42,385 bases of DNA from an uncultured Fidelibacterota bacterium (lineage in GTDB: Bacteria; Fidelibacterota; Marinisomatia; Marinisomatales; TCS55). Of the stretch, positions 27,119 through 36,018 are shown one piece after another. Under the pieces are notes generated by a model. The model did not search any database and was not told the origin of the DNA. It was given only the letters and a program-made list of their open reading frames with translations. The translations under genes were made by a program, and so were the position numbers. How positions within the stretch are numbered: position 1 is the first letter of the stretch; every line of letters begins with the position of its first letter. The stretch is taken from contig CAJVYU010000014.1 in assembly GCA_913009735.1 (NCBI GenBank), forward strand, positions 1 to 42,385, written 5' to 3'.

Positions 27119-27773
27119 CGATCAGGTAACCTTGGATCACAAGCGCCATGCGAGAATTGGGTTTAGTGAAGCTATTTTCTGTGAAAAGAAAACAAAGGAA
27201 CAACTTCTAACTATTCTTGATCAAGCAAAAAATAAAGAAAAACCTCTTCTCTTTACCCGTTTAAGGGAAAACCAATTCGAGGAATTTCCTAATAAGTTTA
27301 AACAGCAAATGAACTATGATTATTTATCCCGTACTGCATTTTATGGTGTTCCCGTACAATTATCTGACAAAAAACAGATCGCGGTCATAACGGCCGGAAG
27401 CTCCGATTTGTCCGTCAGCCGCGAAGCGATCCGGACATTAGCATTTAATAGTTATCCGGTACAGGAAATCAATGATGTGGGCGTCGCCGGAATATGGCGG
27501 TTAATGGAGCGCATTGATGATTTCAAGGATCTTCCAATAATAATCGTCGTTGCGGGAATGGATGGAGCATTAGTAAGTGTTATCGGGGGATTGGTTCCCG
27601 GGATCGTCATCGGTGTACCCACATCTGTGGGCTACGGTGTGGCGGATAGCGGGAAAACGGCCCTGCATTCGATGCTGACGAGTTGTGCTCCCGGTATTGT
27701 CACTGTAAATATCGACAACGGGTATGGCGCCGCGATTGCCGCAATTCGGTTTTTGCGTGAGCTTAACCGGTAA
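27111..27773 (+). CDS. larB: LarB, NaAD carboxylase/hydrolase of pincer cofactor biosynthesis
   Basis: A 220-residue protein with the AIR-carboxylase (PurE) domain typical of LarB, which carboxylates nicotinic acid adenine dinucleotide as the first step. 'HARIGFSEAIFCEKKT' is the N-terminal hallmark. 'TAGSSDLSVSREA', 'VVAGMDGALVSVIGGLV', 'GVPTSVGYG' and 'MLTSCAPGIVTVNIDNGYGAA' form the catalytic core. ATG at 27102 is in frame, but AAGGA ends one base before it and lies nine bases before the ATG at 27111, which is chosen. It overlaps the larE stop. With larA, C and E this completes the known minimal cofactor set; no larD channel or nickel transporter is seen. Confidence 0.92.
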   Translation: MINDQVTLDHKRHARIGFSEAIFCEKKTKEQLLTILDQAKNKEKPLLFTRLRENQFEEFPNKFKQQMNYDYLSRTAFYGVPVQLSDKKQIAVITAGSSDLSVSREAIRTLAFNSYPVQEINDVGVAGIWRLMERIDDFKDLPIIIVVAGMDGALVSVIGGLVPGIVIGVPTSVGYGVADSGKTALHSMLTSCAPGIVTVNIDNGYGAAIAAIRFLRELNR

Positions 27774-27885
27774 TATTCTAAACGAGCCGTGATTACGAGG
27801 TATTGGAATAATGACAAGAAAAATGAAAAATGTGATTTCATTACATTCCGGTTACAGCGGGTAATAATAATAAACAGGAGGACAG

Positions 27886-28818
27886 ATGTCAAATAAACCA
27901 AAACTTGAAACAACGATTTTAGGCAATACGGGACTTTCAATTACACGTTTCGGCGCCGGCGGTCATTTTACAAATGGCCCACTTGCGCACGAGGATATCC
28001 CCAGACGGGTACGTGAACTTAATCATCTGTTGGACATTGGAGTGACCTATTTTGATGTTCAATGGGAACCGGAAGAAGACGCCACTGCGGAAATGATGAA
28101 AACCCGCCGGGACGAATTTACGGTAGCATGGCCCCTGCACGGTGTTACGCAACGCGGCGGTGAGATTACTGAAAAGTACATTATCGACTATTGTAACGAC
28201 CATCGGTCGCGTTACGATGTTCCACACGTGGATATTTTGCTGTGGGTGGCGCTTGAACTGTACGAGGAAACACAGGAAAAAGTAATGGATGTGGTTCGTT
28301 CGGCGTTTGCGAAATTGAAGGAAGATGGATTTTGTGATTATGTTGCGTTTTCCTGTCATCATTCACCGGAGATGGCCATTTGTGGAATTGAAACCGGTGA
28401 TTTTGATATGGTGATGGTTCCCTATTGCGCGCTTCATCCGGTGGCGGAAAGGGAAGTCTTCAAGGCCGCCAAAGCCAAAGGCATGGGGACGGTAGGGATG
28501 AAACCGTTCGGCGGCGCCGGCGGATTTTTTGCCAAAGTGTGGTCTGGGGAAGTTACTCACCCGGAGATTGATAAATGGAAAGACAGCAAGCGGCCGTTCG
28601 AAGCGGCAATGCGCTGGGTAATGCAAAATAAGGAGATGGACTGTACCGTACCGGCAGCACACTCCATTCAGCAAGTTGACGAACTTTTCAATGCCGTACA
28701 GCAACCCTTTAATGGTGAGGATGAGGAAATCCTGAATACGATGAAACGGGTCATGAATGAGGTCGATGTGACATTACAATTAAAAGGTAAGACAGGTATC
28801 CCAGGTAGATGGGACTGA
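27886..28818 (+). CDS. Aldo/keto-reductase-fold protein lacking most of the catalytic tetrad
   Basis: A 310-residue protein with an AKR TIM barrel: 'TILGNTGLSITRFGAGG' at the start, 'LLDIGVTYFDV' (strand 2), 'LKEDGFCDYVAFSCHHSPE' and 'GMGTVGMKPFGGAGG'. Of the Asp-Tyr-Lys-His tetrad only the Asp in 'TYFD' is evident. The Tyr five residues later is Pro ('FDVQWEPEED'), the 'TK' Lys is absent from 'EFTVAWPLHG', and the His of the 'DLxLLH' strand is missing in 'DILLWVAL'. It may bind a sugar or cofactor without reducing it, or use other residues. An excellent AGGAGG precedes the ATG. Last gene of the long run, 112 bp after larB. Confidence 0.75.
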   Translation: MSNKPKLETTILGNTGLSITRFGAGGHFTNGPLAHEDIPRRVRELNHLLDIGVTYFDVQWEPEEDATAEMMKTRRDEFTVAWPLHGVTQRGGEITEKYIIDYCNDHRSRYDVPHVDILLWVALELYEETQEKVMDVVRSAFAKLKEDGFCDYVAFSCHHSPEMAICGIETGDFDMVMVPYCALHPVAEREVFKAAKAKGMGTVGMKPFGGAGGFFAKVWSGEVTHPEIDKWKDSKRPFEAAMRWVMQNKEMDCTVPAAHSIQQVDELFNAVQQPFNGEDEEILNTMKRVMNEVDVTLQLKGKTGIPGRWD

Positions 28819-28829
28819 AAAAGTTTCAA

Positions 28830-28996
28830 TAGTGTCGTGTCAAGTATGTCGTGTGTAAAAAGTCGCAGGAATTTTTTAGCGATAATAAGGCGAATATTTT
28901 CAGCATAGCCGGTAGCTATGGTTAAAATATTGCAACAAAGTTATTGGCTAAAATAACCAAACTTGGTTACGCTAATACATGGTTGACACGACACTA
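28830..28996. mobile_element. 167-bp MITE-like element with terminal inverted repeats and TA flanks
   Basis: Perfect 12-bp inverted ends GTGTCGTGTCAA / TTGACACGACAC are each bordered by TA, as left by IS630/mariner-type transposases that duplicate TA. The interior (28872-28954) folds into a long imperfect hairpin capped by CATAGC-CGGTA-GCTATG, with arms GAATATTTT / TTAAAATATT and TTTTAGC / GCTAAAA. No transposase is encoded, so it would be non-autonomous. It lies 11 bp after the AKR stop and 50 bp before the convergent MFS stop, and could also serve as a bidirectional terminator. Confidence 0.65.
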
Positions 28997-29046
28997 GTTC
29001 TTTGGAAAACATTCCGGTTAGGTCATTCGTTATAGATCCTGTTGAA

Positions 29047-30324
29047 TCAACCCAAAATATTCGTTCTCTTTGAATGAATTCTTTTTGTCCGGAAATGCCG
29101 GTCAGAGATTTTTGAAATAATTTCTTTCGATAGATGCCGCGGATTTTTCCATACATGGATGAGCAATAATATAACAGCAACAATCGGTGCGATAGTTGCC
29201 AGGGGAAAGATAATGGCGTACCCGCCAATTTTTGCCACCTGCCCAAGAATTATACCATTCATGAAAACACCGAAGTCTATCATGCCGGTAACCAAAGCCA
29301 TAGAGGTACCTTTTGCGCCTTCCGGAGCCATTGAATATCCCAACGAGGTTACCGCCGGCAGGGCCAATCCCTGGGCAATTCCAATAATCATCCCTGCGCT
29401 AAATAACATCGGTACACTTTGGCTGAAATATATGATAATTAACCCGATACTGCAGAGAGAAAATGACGGAATCAGGATTCGCCGCCAGCCGAACTGATCT
29501 GCCCATTTACGGCCGATAATACGAATGGTCATACCGGATACTGCAAATCCTGTAAAATACAAACTAAAACCACTTATAGAGCGTAATTCGGCTAGTGGAG
29601 CCAAAAAAATCGCCGGAGCTGACAATGACATAGCCATCAGCATTGCCAGAATAAGTGGAAAATACAGTTTCCGATTTTTCACAGCTTTAAACATATTTTT
29701 ATTTTTATGAAGGGGCGGACTGGCAAAATGGGGAATACGAAAGAGCGTTGCTAAAAAAGCCGCTATAATACCAAGTGCTGCCATAACAATGAAAAAGGTG
29801 GGTAATCCGTATAAATTTACTAACCTTTCACCGATGAAAGGGCCAATCATAATGGCACCAATTCCGAAAATTCCATACATCGCTATGGATTCGTTTCTGC
29901 GACCGATAGGTGCCGTCTGAGCAGCCAGGGTGAAAAATGCAGAAAAATGAGCGCCAAATCCAAATCCCTGGATGGCTCTTAATATCCAAACGATAGGGGT
30001 CAAACCGGTATTGATCAACGCCAGGTAACCCAAAGACGGTAATCCCATGCAAAGACAACCCATTATCATCACATATTTAACACCAAAACGATCTATAAGC
30101 AGACCAATGACCGGTCTTCCCAGAACTGCTGCAATTGAAAATGTGCTCATAAAAAGCCCCACCATTACGGCATTTCCCCCAGCGTGAGTCACATACAAAG
30201 GATAAATAGCGTTATTGTGATAGTTAAGGGCGATAAAAAATATATAAACGTTTGCGATAAAAAATGTCCGTGTATAAAGACTATCCGTTGAACTTTTCTC
30301 AAGAATGTGTGTTGTTCTTGGCAT
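29047..30324 (-). CDS. Major facilitator superfamily permease (12 TM)
   Basis: A 425-residue polytopic protein with about twelve hydrophobic helices. The MFS signature between helices 2 and 3 is 'GRPVIGLLIDRFGVKY', with its equivalent at 'GRKWADQFGWRR' in the second half; a loop rich in Lys/Asn ('HKNKNMFKAVKNRK') separates the halves. The C-terminus is very basic. It is convergent to the sugar operon and is the only complete sugar-type transporter candidate in the window, so it could import arabinose or oligosaccharides, but AraJ/drug-efflux relatives are equally similar. No Shine-Dalgarno is visible before the ATG. A GCAAACGTTT core like the LacI-type sites lies inside its codons at about 30244-30257, which may be chance. 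Confidence 0.85.
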   Translation of the reverse strand: MPRTTHILEKSSTDSLYTRTFFIANVYIFFIALNYHNNAIYPLYVTHAGGNAVMVGLFMSTFSIAAVLGRPVIGLLIDRFGVKYVMIMGCLCMGLPSLGYLALINTGLTPIVWILRAIQGFGFGAHFSAFFTLAAQTAPIGRRNESIAMYGIFGIGAIMIGPFIGERLVNLYGLPTFFIVMAALGIIAAFLATLFRIPHFASPPLHKNKNMFKAVKNRKLYFPLILAMLMAMSLSAPAIFLAPLAELRSISGFSLYFTGFAVSGMTIRIIGRKWADQFGWRRILIPSFSLCSIGLIIIYFSQSVPMLFSAGMIIGIAQGLALPAVTSLGYSMAPEGAKGTSMALVTGMIDFGVFMNGIILGQVAKIGGYAIIFPLATIAPIVAVILLLIHVWKNPRHLSKEIISKISDRHFRTKRIHSKRTNILG

Positions 30325-31229
30325 GTTTAGTCTATAATAATTGGTTTCTCATTTTGATTTCAGGATAAAATAGTGGTTTGACAGTATATTTTCGCGACAG
30401 ATCAGGGTGAGAAATTACTGCCGTAAACAGGTAATGAATAAACTCTAACTGTGAACAATTGATAAAATATTCCCGGACAAACGCTAATAGTCCTGATGAA
30501 TTCACCCTGTGGAATATGGCATTATTTTATAAGTAATGTTTCTAAAAATAATTATTCCATAGGTTGAACCGGCTTTGTAATAATTGTATTGGACGGAAAG
30601 AAACTTAAGAACATCATCAAACATGAAACGTAAATATTTAAAACGTAAAACGTAAAAGAAATATTTAATTTTATTTTTTGTAAGAGATGAATAAATGTGT
30701 ATAATAAAGCTTTTGCGAATCATACGATTAATATCTGCCGGAGTAATAATTATGTTTAAATAATTATTGAACTGCATGAAACGTCTATTCTCACTCATTT
30801 CGGAAATTAGTCCAATTAAGGCTCTATAAGATGAATTTTCCAGGTTATATTTTTTGGTATTTTATTAACCAAAATTTAATAAGTCCGCAAACCTTTGCAT
30901 CGAAAATAAAAACACACGAGAACAGAAAGAAAACTGTTTTCTGTTTTCCTTTTTAAACATAAAATTCAGTATGGATTATTCGAATATCTCATCAACTATT
31001 ATGAACCGGAGAAGGCATATAATTCAATAGGGTTAGACCATATGATTATTTCTTTGGATTATTTACCTTATTAATCAATTTGATAGGATAATGAAATCTG
31101 AATAAATGAGCCGCTAAAATGTGCGACAGTAGTGGGAGAATAGAACTTTTTTCACCACCAACATACCTACAATTAAATTTAACCCGCGGTTAACAAGTGT
31201 TTTAGTAATCAAAATAAAGGCGTTTAATA
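30325..31229. other. 905-bp AT-rich non-coding stretch
   Basis: No convincing gene. An open frame of 98 codons on the minus strand (30502-30798) has low-complexity Ile/Tyr/Lys composition and no ribosome-binding site. Visible structure: repeats of AAACGTAAA around 30626-30656; a weak hairpin AACAGAAA / TTTCTGTT at 30921-30945 followed by a T-rich tail; and the inverted repeat at 31179-31193 before the ATPase gene. It presumably holds the divergent promoters of the MFS and ATPase genes. Confidence 0.6.
31179..31193 (+). promoter_or_regulatory. Inverted repeat TTAACC-CGC-GGTTAA upstream of the ABC ATPase
   Basis: Perfect 6-bp arms around a 3-bp centre, 36 bp upstream of the ATPase ATG. Size and position fit a repressor operator (LacI/GntR-like), differing from the AAACGTT sites elsewhere. 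The cognate regulator is unknown. Confidence 0.4.
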
Positions 31230-32291
31230 ATGGCATCATTAAAATTAGAAAACATTTATAAATCTTTTGTAAAAGATCAGATTGTAATTGATAATTTCAG
31301 TATTGCAATCAAAGACGGTGAATTTTTAGTATTAGTCGGCCCGTCCGGTTGTGGAAAATCGACCTTATTGCGAATAATTGCCGGATTGGAAGAAGCCACG
31401 TCTGGGGATGTGTTTATCGGTGATAGACTGGTTAATAATATCCATCCCAAGGATCGTGATATTGCCATGGTTTTTCAGAATTACGCTCTTTATCCTCATA
31501 TGAATGTATTTGATAATCTTGCCTTTGGATTAAAGCTAAGGAAAGTTGATAAATCAGAGATAACCGAACGGGTTGAGGAAGCTGCCAAAATACTTGAAAT
31601 AGAAGATCTTTTAGCGCGTAAACCAAAAGAACTCTCCGGTGGGCAACGGCAAAGAGTGGCACTTGGAAGATCAATTGTACGCGATCCCAAAGTATTCCTG
31701 TTTGACGAACCACTATCTAATCTGGACGCTAAGCTGCGTGTTCAGATGAGAACTGAAATTAAAAAACTACATAAACGCCTTAAAACAACCATGGTGTATG
31801 TGACCCATGATCAGGTAGAAGCTATGACAATGGGAGACAGAATTATTGTTCTGAAAGACGGTATTGTTCAACAGGTGGGTTCCCCGGTGGAAGTTTACCA
31901 TAATCCAATCAATATGTTCGTAGCAGGATTTATCGGTGCACCGGCGATGAATTTTATTACTGGCGATATCAAAAATGCACAACTGGTTTGTGATTCATTT
32001 TCTATTGATCTTAGTGAGCTATCCGAAATCAATAAGCATGAAGGTCAAAAAGTAATCTTTGGTATTCGGCCGGAAGATATCCATCTGGATACTAACGGTT
32101 TTTCCCTGCCATTATTAGTAATGGAACCACTTGGAAACGAAACACTTCTACACTTGGAAGGGAAGCACACTGCTATTCTTGCTAAAGTTCGCTCGACGGA
32201 TGCCACTGAGTTGGGAGACAATGTTAATATCAGATTTGATACAAAACAAATTTGCCTTTTTGACTGCAAATCCTTGAAACGGATTTTATAA
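31230..32291 (+). CDS. Sugar ABC transporter ATPase (MalK/UgpC/MsmX type), orphan
   Basis: A 353-residue ATPase energising carbohydrate importers. Walker A 'GPSGCGKST' (38-46), Q-loop 'MVFQNYALYPHMNV', signature 'LSGGQRQRVALGR', Walker B 'VFLFDEPLSNLDAKLR' and switch His 'VYVTHDQVEA' are intact. The C-terminal TOBE/MOP regulatory domain includes 'FGIRPEDIHL'. AAAGG precedes ATG by nine bases. No permease or binding protein is adjacent, so like MsmX it may serve several transporters encoded elsewhere. It converges on the molybdenum hydroxylase genes. Confidence 0.93.
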   Translation: MASLKLENIYKSFVKDQIVIDNFSIAIKDGEFLVLVGPSGCGKSTLLRIIAGLEEATSGDVFIGDRLVNNIHPKDRDIAMVFQNYALYPHMNVFDNLAFGLKLRKVDKSEITERVEEAAKILEIEDLLARKPKELSGGQRQRVALGRSIVRDPKVFLFDEPLSNLDAKLRVQMRTEIKKLHKRLKTTMVYVTHDQVEAMTMGDRIIVLKDGIVQQVGSPVEVYHNPINMFVAGFIGAPAMNFITGDIKNAQLVCDSFSIDLSELSEINKHEGQKVIFGIRPEDIHLDTNGFSLPLLVMEPLGNETLLHLEGKHTAILAKVRSTDATELGDNVNIRFDTKQICLFDCKSLKRIL

Positions 32292-32428
32292 AAAAAGTAA
32301 ACGACCTGTCCCGTTAATAAATAGTGTGGGTGTTTTTGAATGAAACGTGATTAAGGACGAGTTTTTTTGTTTGTCACTTCGTTATAAAGTCCAATTTTTA
32401 TGTTAACACTGTTATCATCCACCCCGAT

Positions 32429-34540
32429 TCAGCGGAAAGAAAAACCATAGTCTCCGGTACGAATTGGTAATTTTCTGATTCTTTTTCCGGTGGCGGCGCT
32501 GATTGCATTGATTAAGGCTGGCGGCGTCGGCGGTACAAGCACCTCCCCAACACCAGTGGGGGATTTGGTACTGGGAACAATGAATGTCTCGACACGAGGC
32601 ATATTTTTCATTTTCAATAATTTGTAATTGTGATAGTTGGATTGCTGAACCCGTCCATTCTTAAATGTGATAGCACCATATAGTGCCGCAGTCAGCGCCA
32701 GGACAACACCGCCCTCCATCTGAGATTTTACTCCATCCGGATTGACAACCGTACCACAATCTATAGCACAGATGATTTTATCGATATTCAGATTCCCTTT
32801 TGTATCCACAGATACTTCCGATACAACAGCAGCGTAGCTGTGAAATGAAGCATGAACGGCAATACCCTGATAATGGCCGTTGCGCTGTTTACCCCAACCG
32901 GCTTTTTTGGCTGCCAGATCCAGAACACCCAACAAACGCGGATGCTCTTGCAGTAAATCACGACGAAACCGATAGGGATCTTTACCTGCAATTTCCGCCA
33001 GTTCATCAATAAAGCATTCGTTAACAAAGGCGTTTTGTGTGTGCGATACCGATCGCCAGGCGCCCACAGGAATTGTGATATCGGAGGTGACATAGTCAAC
33101 CTGAACATTTGGAATCGCATACGGCATTTCCGCTGCTCCCATAGTTAACAATCCTTCGTAAGGACAGGAACCGGAAATACGGTGAATCCAAACATTGGGA
33201 TATCCTTTTGTATCGAGACTCCCCCGGACTTTATGGTAGGAAGCCGGACGATAGAATCCATGTTGGAGGTCTTCATCACGCGTTCTGATTACTTTTACCG
33301 GTACACGGAGAATTTTTGATATCTCCACTGCATCCCAGACGTAATCGTTATACAGCCGTCGACCAAAAGCACCGCCCATTAGTTGAATATGCACCTTTAC
33401 GGATTTCGCCGGTAAACCGGTAATTTCCATACCAGCCCGATGAGCCCGGGAAGGTCTTTGGGTAGATACCCATATTTCGCAACTATCATCACGTACATCC
33501 GCGGTACAGTTCAACGGCTCCATGGGAGCATGGTCAAGATAGGGTAATTCGTAGACGGCTTTATGTTTATTTTCTGTGCCGGTCAGCACCTTTTGAGGCT
33601 TACCGTCGTCACGAATAACCGTGCCCCGATCCCGACTATTTTCCCGAATTGTTCGGGAAATTTCTTCACTACTCAAGTGTGCGTTTGAACCTTCATCCCA
33701 TGTGATTTTCAGCGCCTTCCGGCCCTGAAGGGATGCCCAGGTATTATCTGCAACCACAGCTACTCCGCTTTTTATTTGTACGACGTGCTTTACTCCCGGA
33801 ACCAACTTTGCTACCGTATCATCAAACTGCTTAACCTTACCTCCAAACACAGGACAATGCTCAACAGCAGCAATTAACACTCCAGGAAGTTGAAAATCGT
33901 AACCGAAAATTGCGCTGCCGTCAACTCTCGTTTCGGCATCTACACTTTTAATACTCTTTCCGATAATTTTAAAATTCTCAGGATCTTTCAAGGGGACTTC
34001 CCCGGGTACTTTTAACCGGGAAGCTGTTTCCACTAATTCTCCATAATCTAACTTTTTCTGACTGGAAACATGCATTACAGTACTATTTTCAGCACGACAG
34101 CTACTCGCGGGAACATCCCAGATTTCCGCGGCGGCAGCAATAAGCATCTCTCTTGCAACGGCTCCCGCCTTACGGAGATTATCATAAGAAGTCCGAATGC
34201 TGGCGCTTCCACCGGTTGTTTGACTTCCATAAGCCGAACGGTTAAAATCGCCCTGAGTTACCCGAACTCTTGACCAATCGGCTTCGAGCTCTTCCGCGAC
34301 GATCATCGGAAGTGACGTCCAGATTTTTTGTCCCATTTCACACCGGGAAACTGTCACAGTGGCAATTCCTGACTGATCGATGGATAACCAGACATTCGGT
34401 GTAAAAAACTGTGGCGTCTCAATTCGTTCAATTGCCAATAGACTCTTAAACGGTAGATGAAATCCGATAACCAACCCGATTCCGGTTGTTGCTGATAATT
34501 TGATAAAATCCCGGCGGTTGATAGGAGATACATTACTCAT
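32429..34540 (-). CDS. iorB: Molybdenum hydroxylase large subunit, isoquinoline 1-oxidoreductase beta (IorB) type, Tat-exported
   Basis: 703 residues. It begins '[19 protein letters not shown]', a twin-arginine signal, so it should act in the periplasm. Molybdopterin-binding segments include '[19 protein letters not shown]' and '[14 protein letters not shown]'; the active-site Glu is in '[12 protein letters not shown]'. It oxidises an aldehyde or N-heterocycle with water as oxygen donor; the natural substrate is unknown. The frame is open further upstream, but ATG at 34540 has a strong AGGAGGTGG and forms an ATGA overlap with the small subunit, so this start is preferred. No cytochrome partner or XdhC-like maturation factor lies nearby. 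Confidence 0.9.
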   Translation of the reverse strand: MSNVSPINRRDFIKLSATTGIGLVIGFHLPFKSLLAIERIETPQFFTPNVWLSIDQSGIATVTVSRCEMGQKIWTSLPMIVAEELEADWSRVRVTQGDFNRSAYGSQTTGGSASIRTSYDNLRKAGAVAREMLIAAAAEIWDVPASSCRAENSTVMHVSSQKKLDYGELVETASRLKVPGEVPLKDPENFKIIGKSIKSVDAETRVDGSAIFGYDFQLPGVLIAAVEHCPVFGGKVKQFDDTVAKLVPGVKHVVQIKSGVAVVADNTWASLQGRKALKITWDEGSNAHLSSEEISRTIRENSRDRGTVIRDDGKPQKVLTGTENKHKAVYELPYLDHAPMEPLNCTADVRDDSCEIWVSTQRPSRAHRAGMEITGLPAKSVKVHIQLMGGAFGRRLYNDYVWDAVEISKILRVPVKVIRTRDEDLQHGFYRPASYHKVRGSLDTKGYPNVWIHRISGSCPYEGLLTMGAAEMPYAIPNVQVDYVTSDITIPVGAWRSVSHTQNAFVNECFIDELAEIAGKDPYRFRRDLLQEHPRLLGVLDLAAKKAGWGKQRNGHYQGIAVHASFHSYAAVVSEVSVDTKGNLNIDKIICAIDCGTVVNPDGVKSQMEGGVVLALTAALYGAITFKNGRVQQSNYHNYKLLKMKNMPRVETFIVPSTKSPTGVGEVLVPPTPPALINAISAATGKRIRKLPIRTGDYGFSFR

Positions 34541-35001
34541 TTTCCACCTCCTGACGCAGCTAAGTGAATGGCGCTGCGAATTCGCTGGTAAGTCCCGCAG
34601 CGGCACAACACGGATGACATTGTTTCATCAATAGCTTTATCAGATGGATTCGGATTATTAGCCAGGAGCGCCGCCGCCGTCATGATTTGACCCGGTTGAC
34701 AATATCCGCATTGAGATACTTCCTGTTCTTGCCAGGCTTTTTGCAAGGGATGAACATTGTCTTTGGAAAGGCCTTCAATGGTAATGATTTTGCTTCCGTT
34801 AACTTCCGATAAAGATGTGATACACGATTTTGTTAACTCACCATCGACATGAACCGTACAGGCGCCGCATATTCCCATGCCGCAACTGTATTTTGTTCCT
34901 GTTAAATTTAGTGAATCACGGAGTAACCACAATAATGGCATATCCGGATCCTGGTCTAAAACTGTCTTTTGTCCATTGATTGTTAACGTAATTTTTGCCA
35001 T
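34537..35001 (-). CDS. iorA: Molybdenum hydroxylase small [2Fe-2S] subunit (IorA type)
   Basis: 154 residues. The N-terminal plant-ferredoxin cluster is bound by '[18 protein letters not shown]' plus the Cys in 'TKSCITS'; the second, four-helix cluster by '[12 protein letters not shown]' and '[11 protein letters not shown]'. The C-terminal motif is typical of the xanthine dehydrogenase family small subunit. The frame extends six codons upstream, but AGGAAA correctly precedes the ATG at 35001. First gene of the two-gene unit, it lacks its own signal and would be co-exported with the Tat-bearing large subunit. Divergent from the Rrf2 gene across 511 bp. Confidence 0.93.
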   Translation of the reverse strand: MAKITLTINGQKTVLDQDPDMPLLWLLRDSLNLTGTKYSCGMGICGACTVHVDGELTKSCITSLSEVNGSKIITIEGLSKDNVHPLQKAWQEQEVSQCGYCQPGQIMTAAALLANNPNPSDKAIDETMSSVLCRCGTYQRIRSAIHLAASGGGK

Positions 35002-35340
35002 AGTATATTTCCTGTTCAATTATTCCGGTGCGGGGAGTTGTCGGTATGATAAATCTATTGTTGACTCCTTTTAAAGTTAAATCCATCCATCAGATTTAAC
35101 AGCCTGTATTTTTTGTTACGTACAGGTTTGAAGTGGTTAAATAGTAACCATGGAGTAACTGGTTGTCAATGATTTATTATTAACACAAGGCTAATCTCTT
35201 AAATATTAAAAACAAATCGGTGTCATCAACCCATCCCTTTGTCAATTTTGTTTAAGGATTGGGCTAATGCCGTATTGGGTACTGCCCCGGTATTCGTCGC
35301 TTAATCCTCGGGAGACAGGCTTAATTATCTTGTACTGTCT

Positions 35341-35375
35341 ATTGCTAATAAGATGAATATTATCTTATTGGCAAT
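35341..35375. repeat. 35-bp near-perfect inverted repeat
   Basis: ATTGCTAATAAGAT on the left pairs with ATCTTATTGGCAAT on the right around a short AT loop, with one wobble pair. It lies mid-way between the divergent iorA and Rrf2 genes. AT-rich arms and the lack of a gene reading into it argue for a protein-binding site or a cruciform/element remnant rather than a terminator. Confidence 0.45.
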
Positions 35376-35460
35376 CAATAAAATTCTACTCATTAATTAT
35401 TGATAAATCTTGATAGGTATTTTTCTTTGTCGCTATAGTGTCGTCAAAGTTTAAATTCTA

Positions 35461-35499
35461 TTTGAATAATAGTTAAATAAGTAACTAACTTTGTTACAG
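35461..35499 (+). promoter_or_regulatory. Bacteroidota-type promoter overlapped by Rrf2 operator site 1
   Basis: TTTG (35461-35464) and TAACTTTG (35486-35493, fitting TAnnTTTG) are 21 bp apart, matching the -33/-7 pattern of Bacteroidota-type promoters. The imperfect inverted repeat GTAACT-AACTT-TGTTACAG (35481-35499) covers the -7 box. The same sequence with a perfect left arm recurs at 35958-35978. Autorepression by the Rrf2 protein is the natural inference. Confidence 0.55.
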
Positions 35500-35512
35500 T
35501 TATGAGTAAATA

Positions 35513-35935
35513 ATGCAAACCAGTAGTCGTTTCACGTTCGCAATTCACACACTAACTATGTTAGCTATGACTGAAGGAAAAAATGTTCCATCTGATTTTA
35601 TTGCTGAAAGCGCTAAAACCAATCCGGTTGTAATCCGAAGAATTATGTTACTGTTGAAAAAAGCCGGTTTAATCAAATCCCAACAAGGCGTCCACGGTGG
35701 TGCAGTTTTACTCCGTAAACCGGAAAATATTACTTTACTGGATATTTATAAGGCGGTCGAAGATAAAAACGTTTTTTCACTCCATCCCAACATACCGAAT
35801 CCGCAGTGCATTGTCGGTCGAAATATTCAGAATATACTGGGAGATATTTTTAATAACGCGGAGAATGCAATGGAAAGTGTGTTAGCCGGAATTTCCATCG
35901 CACAAATAAAAAATACAATACATGACAAAGTATAG
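35513..35935 (+). CDS. Rrf2-family transcriptional regulator (YwnA-like)
   Basis: A 140-residue winged-helix protein. 'SRFTFAIHTLTMLAM' is helix 1, 'NPVVIRRIMLLLKKAGLIKSQQGVHGGAVLL' is the recognition helix and wing typical of Rrf2, and a C-terminal dimer helix follows. Only one Cys is present (in 'NPQCIVG'), so it lacks the three-Cys cluster of IscR/NsrR and should be a non-Fe-S, YwnA-like thiol- or ligand-sensing member. It heads a DoxX-NmrA cassette, and two matching palindromes flank it, so it probably represses itself and the two redox genes. No Shine-Dalgarno is clear. Confidence 0.88.
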   Translation: MQTSSRFTFAIHTLTMLAMTEGKNVPSDFIAESAKTNPVVIRRIMLLLKKAGLIKSQQGVHGGAVLLRKPENITLLDIYKAVEDKNVFSLHPNIPNPQCIVGRNIQNILGDIFNNAENAMESVLAGISIAQIKNTIHDKV

Positions 35936-35957
35936 CTGATAATTTTTTTATCCATAA

Positions 35958-35978
35958 CTGTAACAGACTATGTTACAG
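35958..35978 (+). promoter_or_regulatory. Rrf2 operator site 2, perfect CTGTAACA-gacta-TGTTACAG
   Basis: Perfect 8-bp arms with a 5-bp spacer, 40 bp before the DoxX start and directly after the Rrf2 stop. Same spacing and core as site 1 upstream of the Rrf2 gene, pointing to one regulator controlling both promoters. Confidence 0.6.
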
Positions 35979-36018
35979 AATATTCATTAATAAACAGTAA
36001 GGAAAGGTAAGTATAGCG

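Larger units (their letters stand above)
35002..35512. other. 511-bp divergent regulatory region between iorA and the Rrf2 gene
   Basis: No gene seen. It contains CCTGTA / TACAGG arms around 35103-35126 (a small inverted repeat near the iorA side), a long hairpin at 35341-35375, and a Bacteroidota-type promoter with operator just before the Rrf2 gene. Several GTAAC/GTTAC half-sites near 35115-35160 could let the Rrf2 protein also touch the iorA promoter, but these are short and may be chance. Confidence 0.5.

Noticed and set aside
30241-30257. AAACGTTT palindromic core inside the MFS gene as a confirmed operator
   Set aside because: It lies within coding sequence where codons alone can explain it; kept only as a remark under the regulon finding.
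30502-30798. 98-codon minus-strand frame in the 905-bp gap
   Set aside because: Low-complexity AT-driven composition, no ribosome-binding site, no recognisable domain.
30921-30945. Hairpin with T-rich tail resembling a terminator
   Set aside because: Weak AT stem and no gene on either strand that would read into it, so not called as a terminator.
32788-33120. 110-codon minus-strand frame inside the molybdenum hydroxylase gene
   Set aside because: Alternate-frame shadow of a well-supported coding sequence; no motif or start signal.
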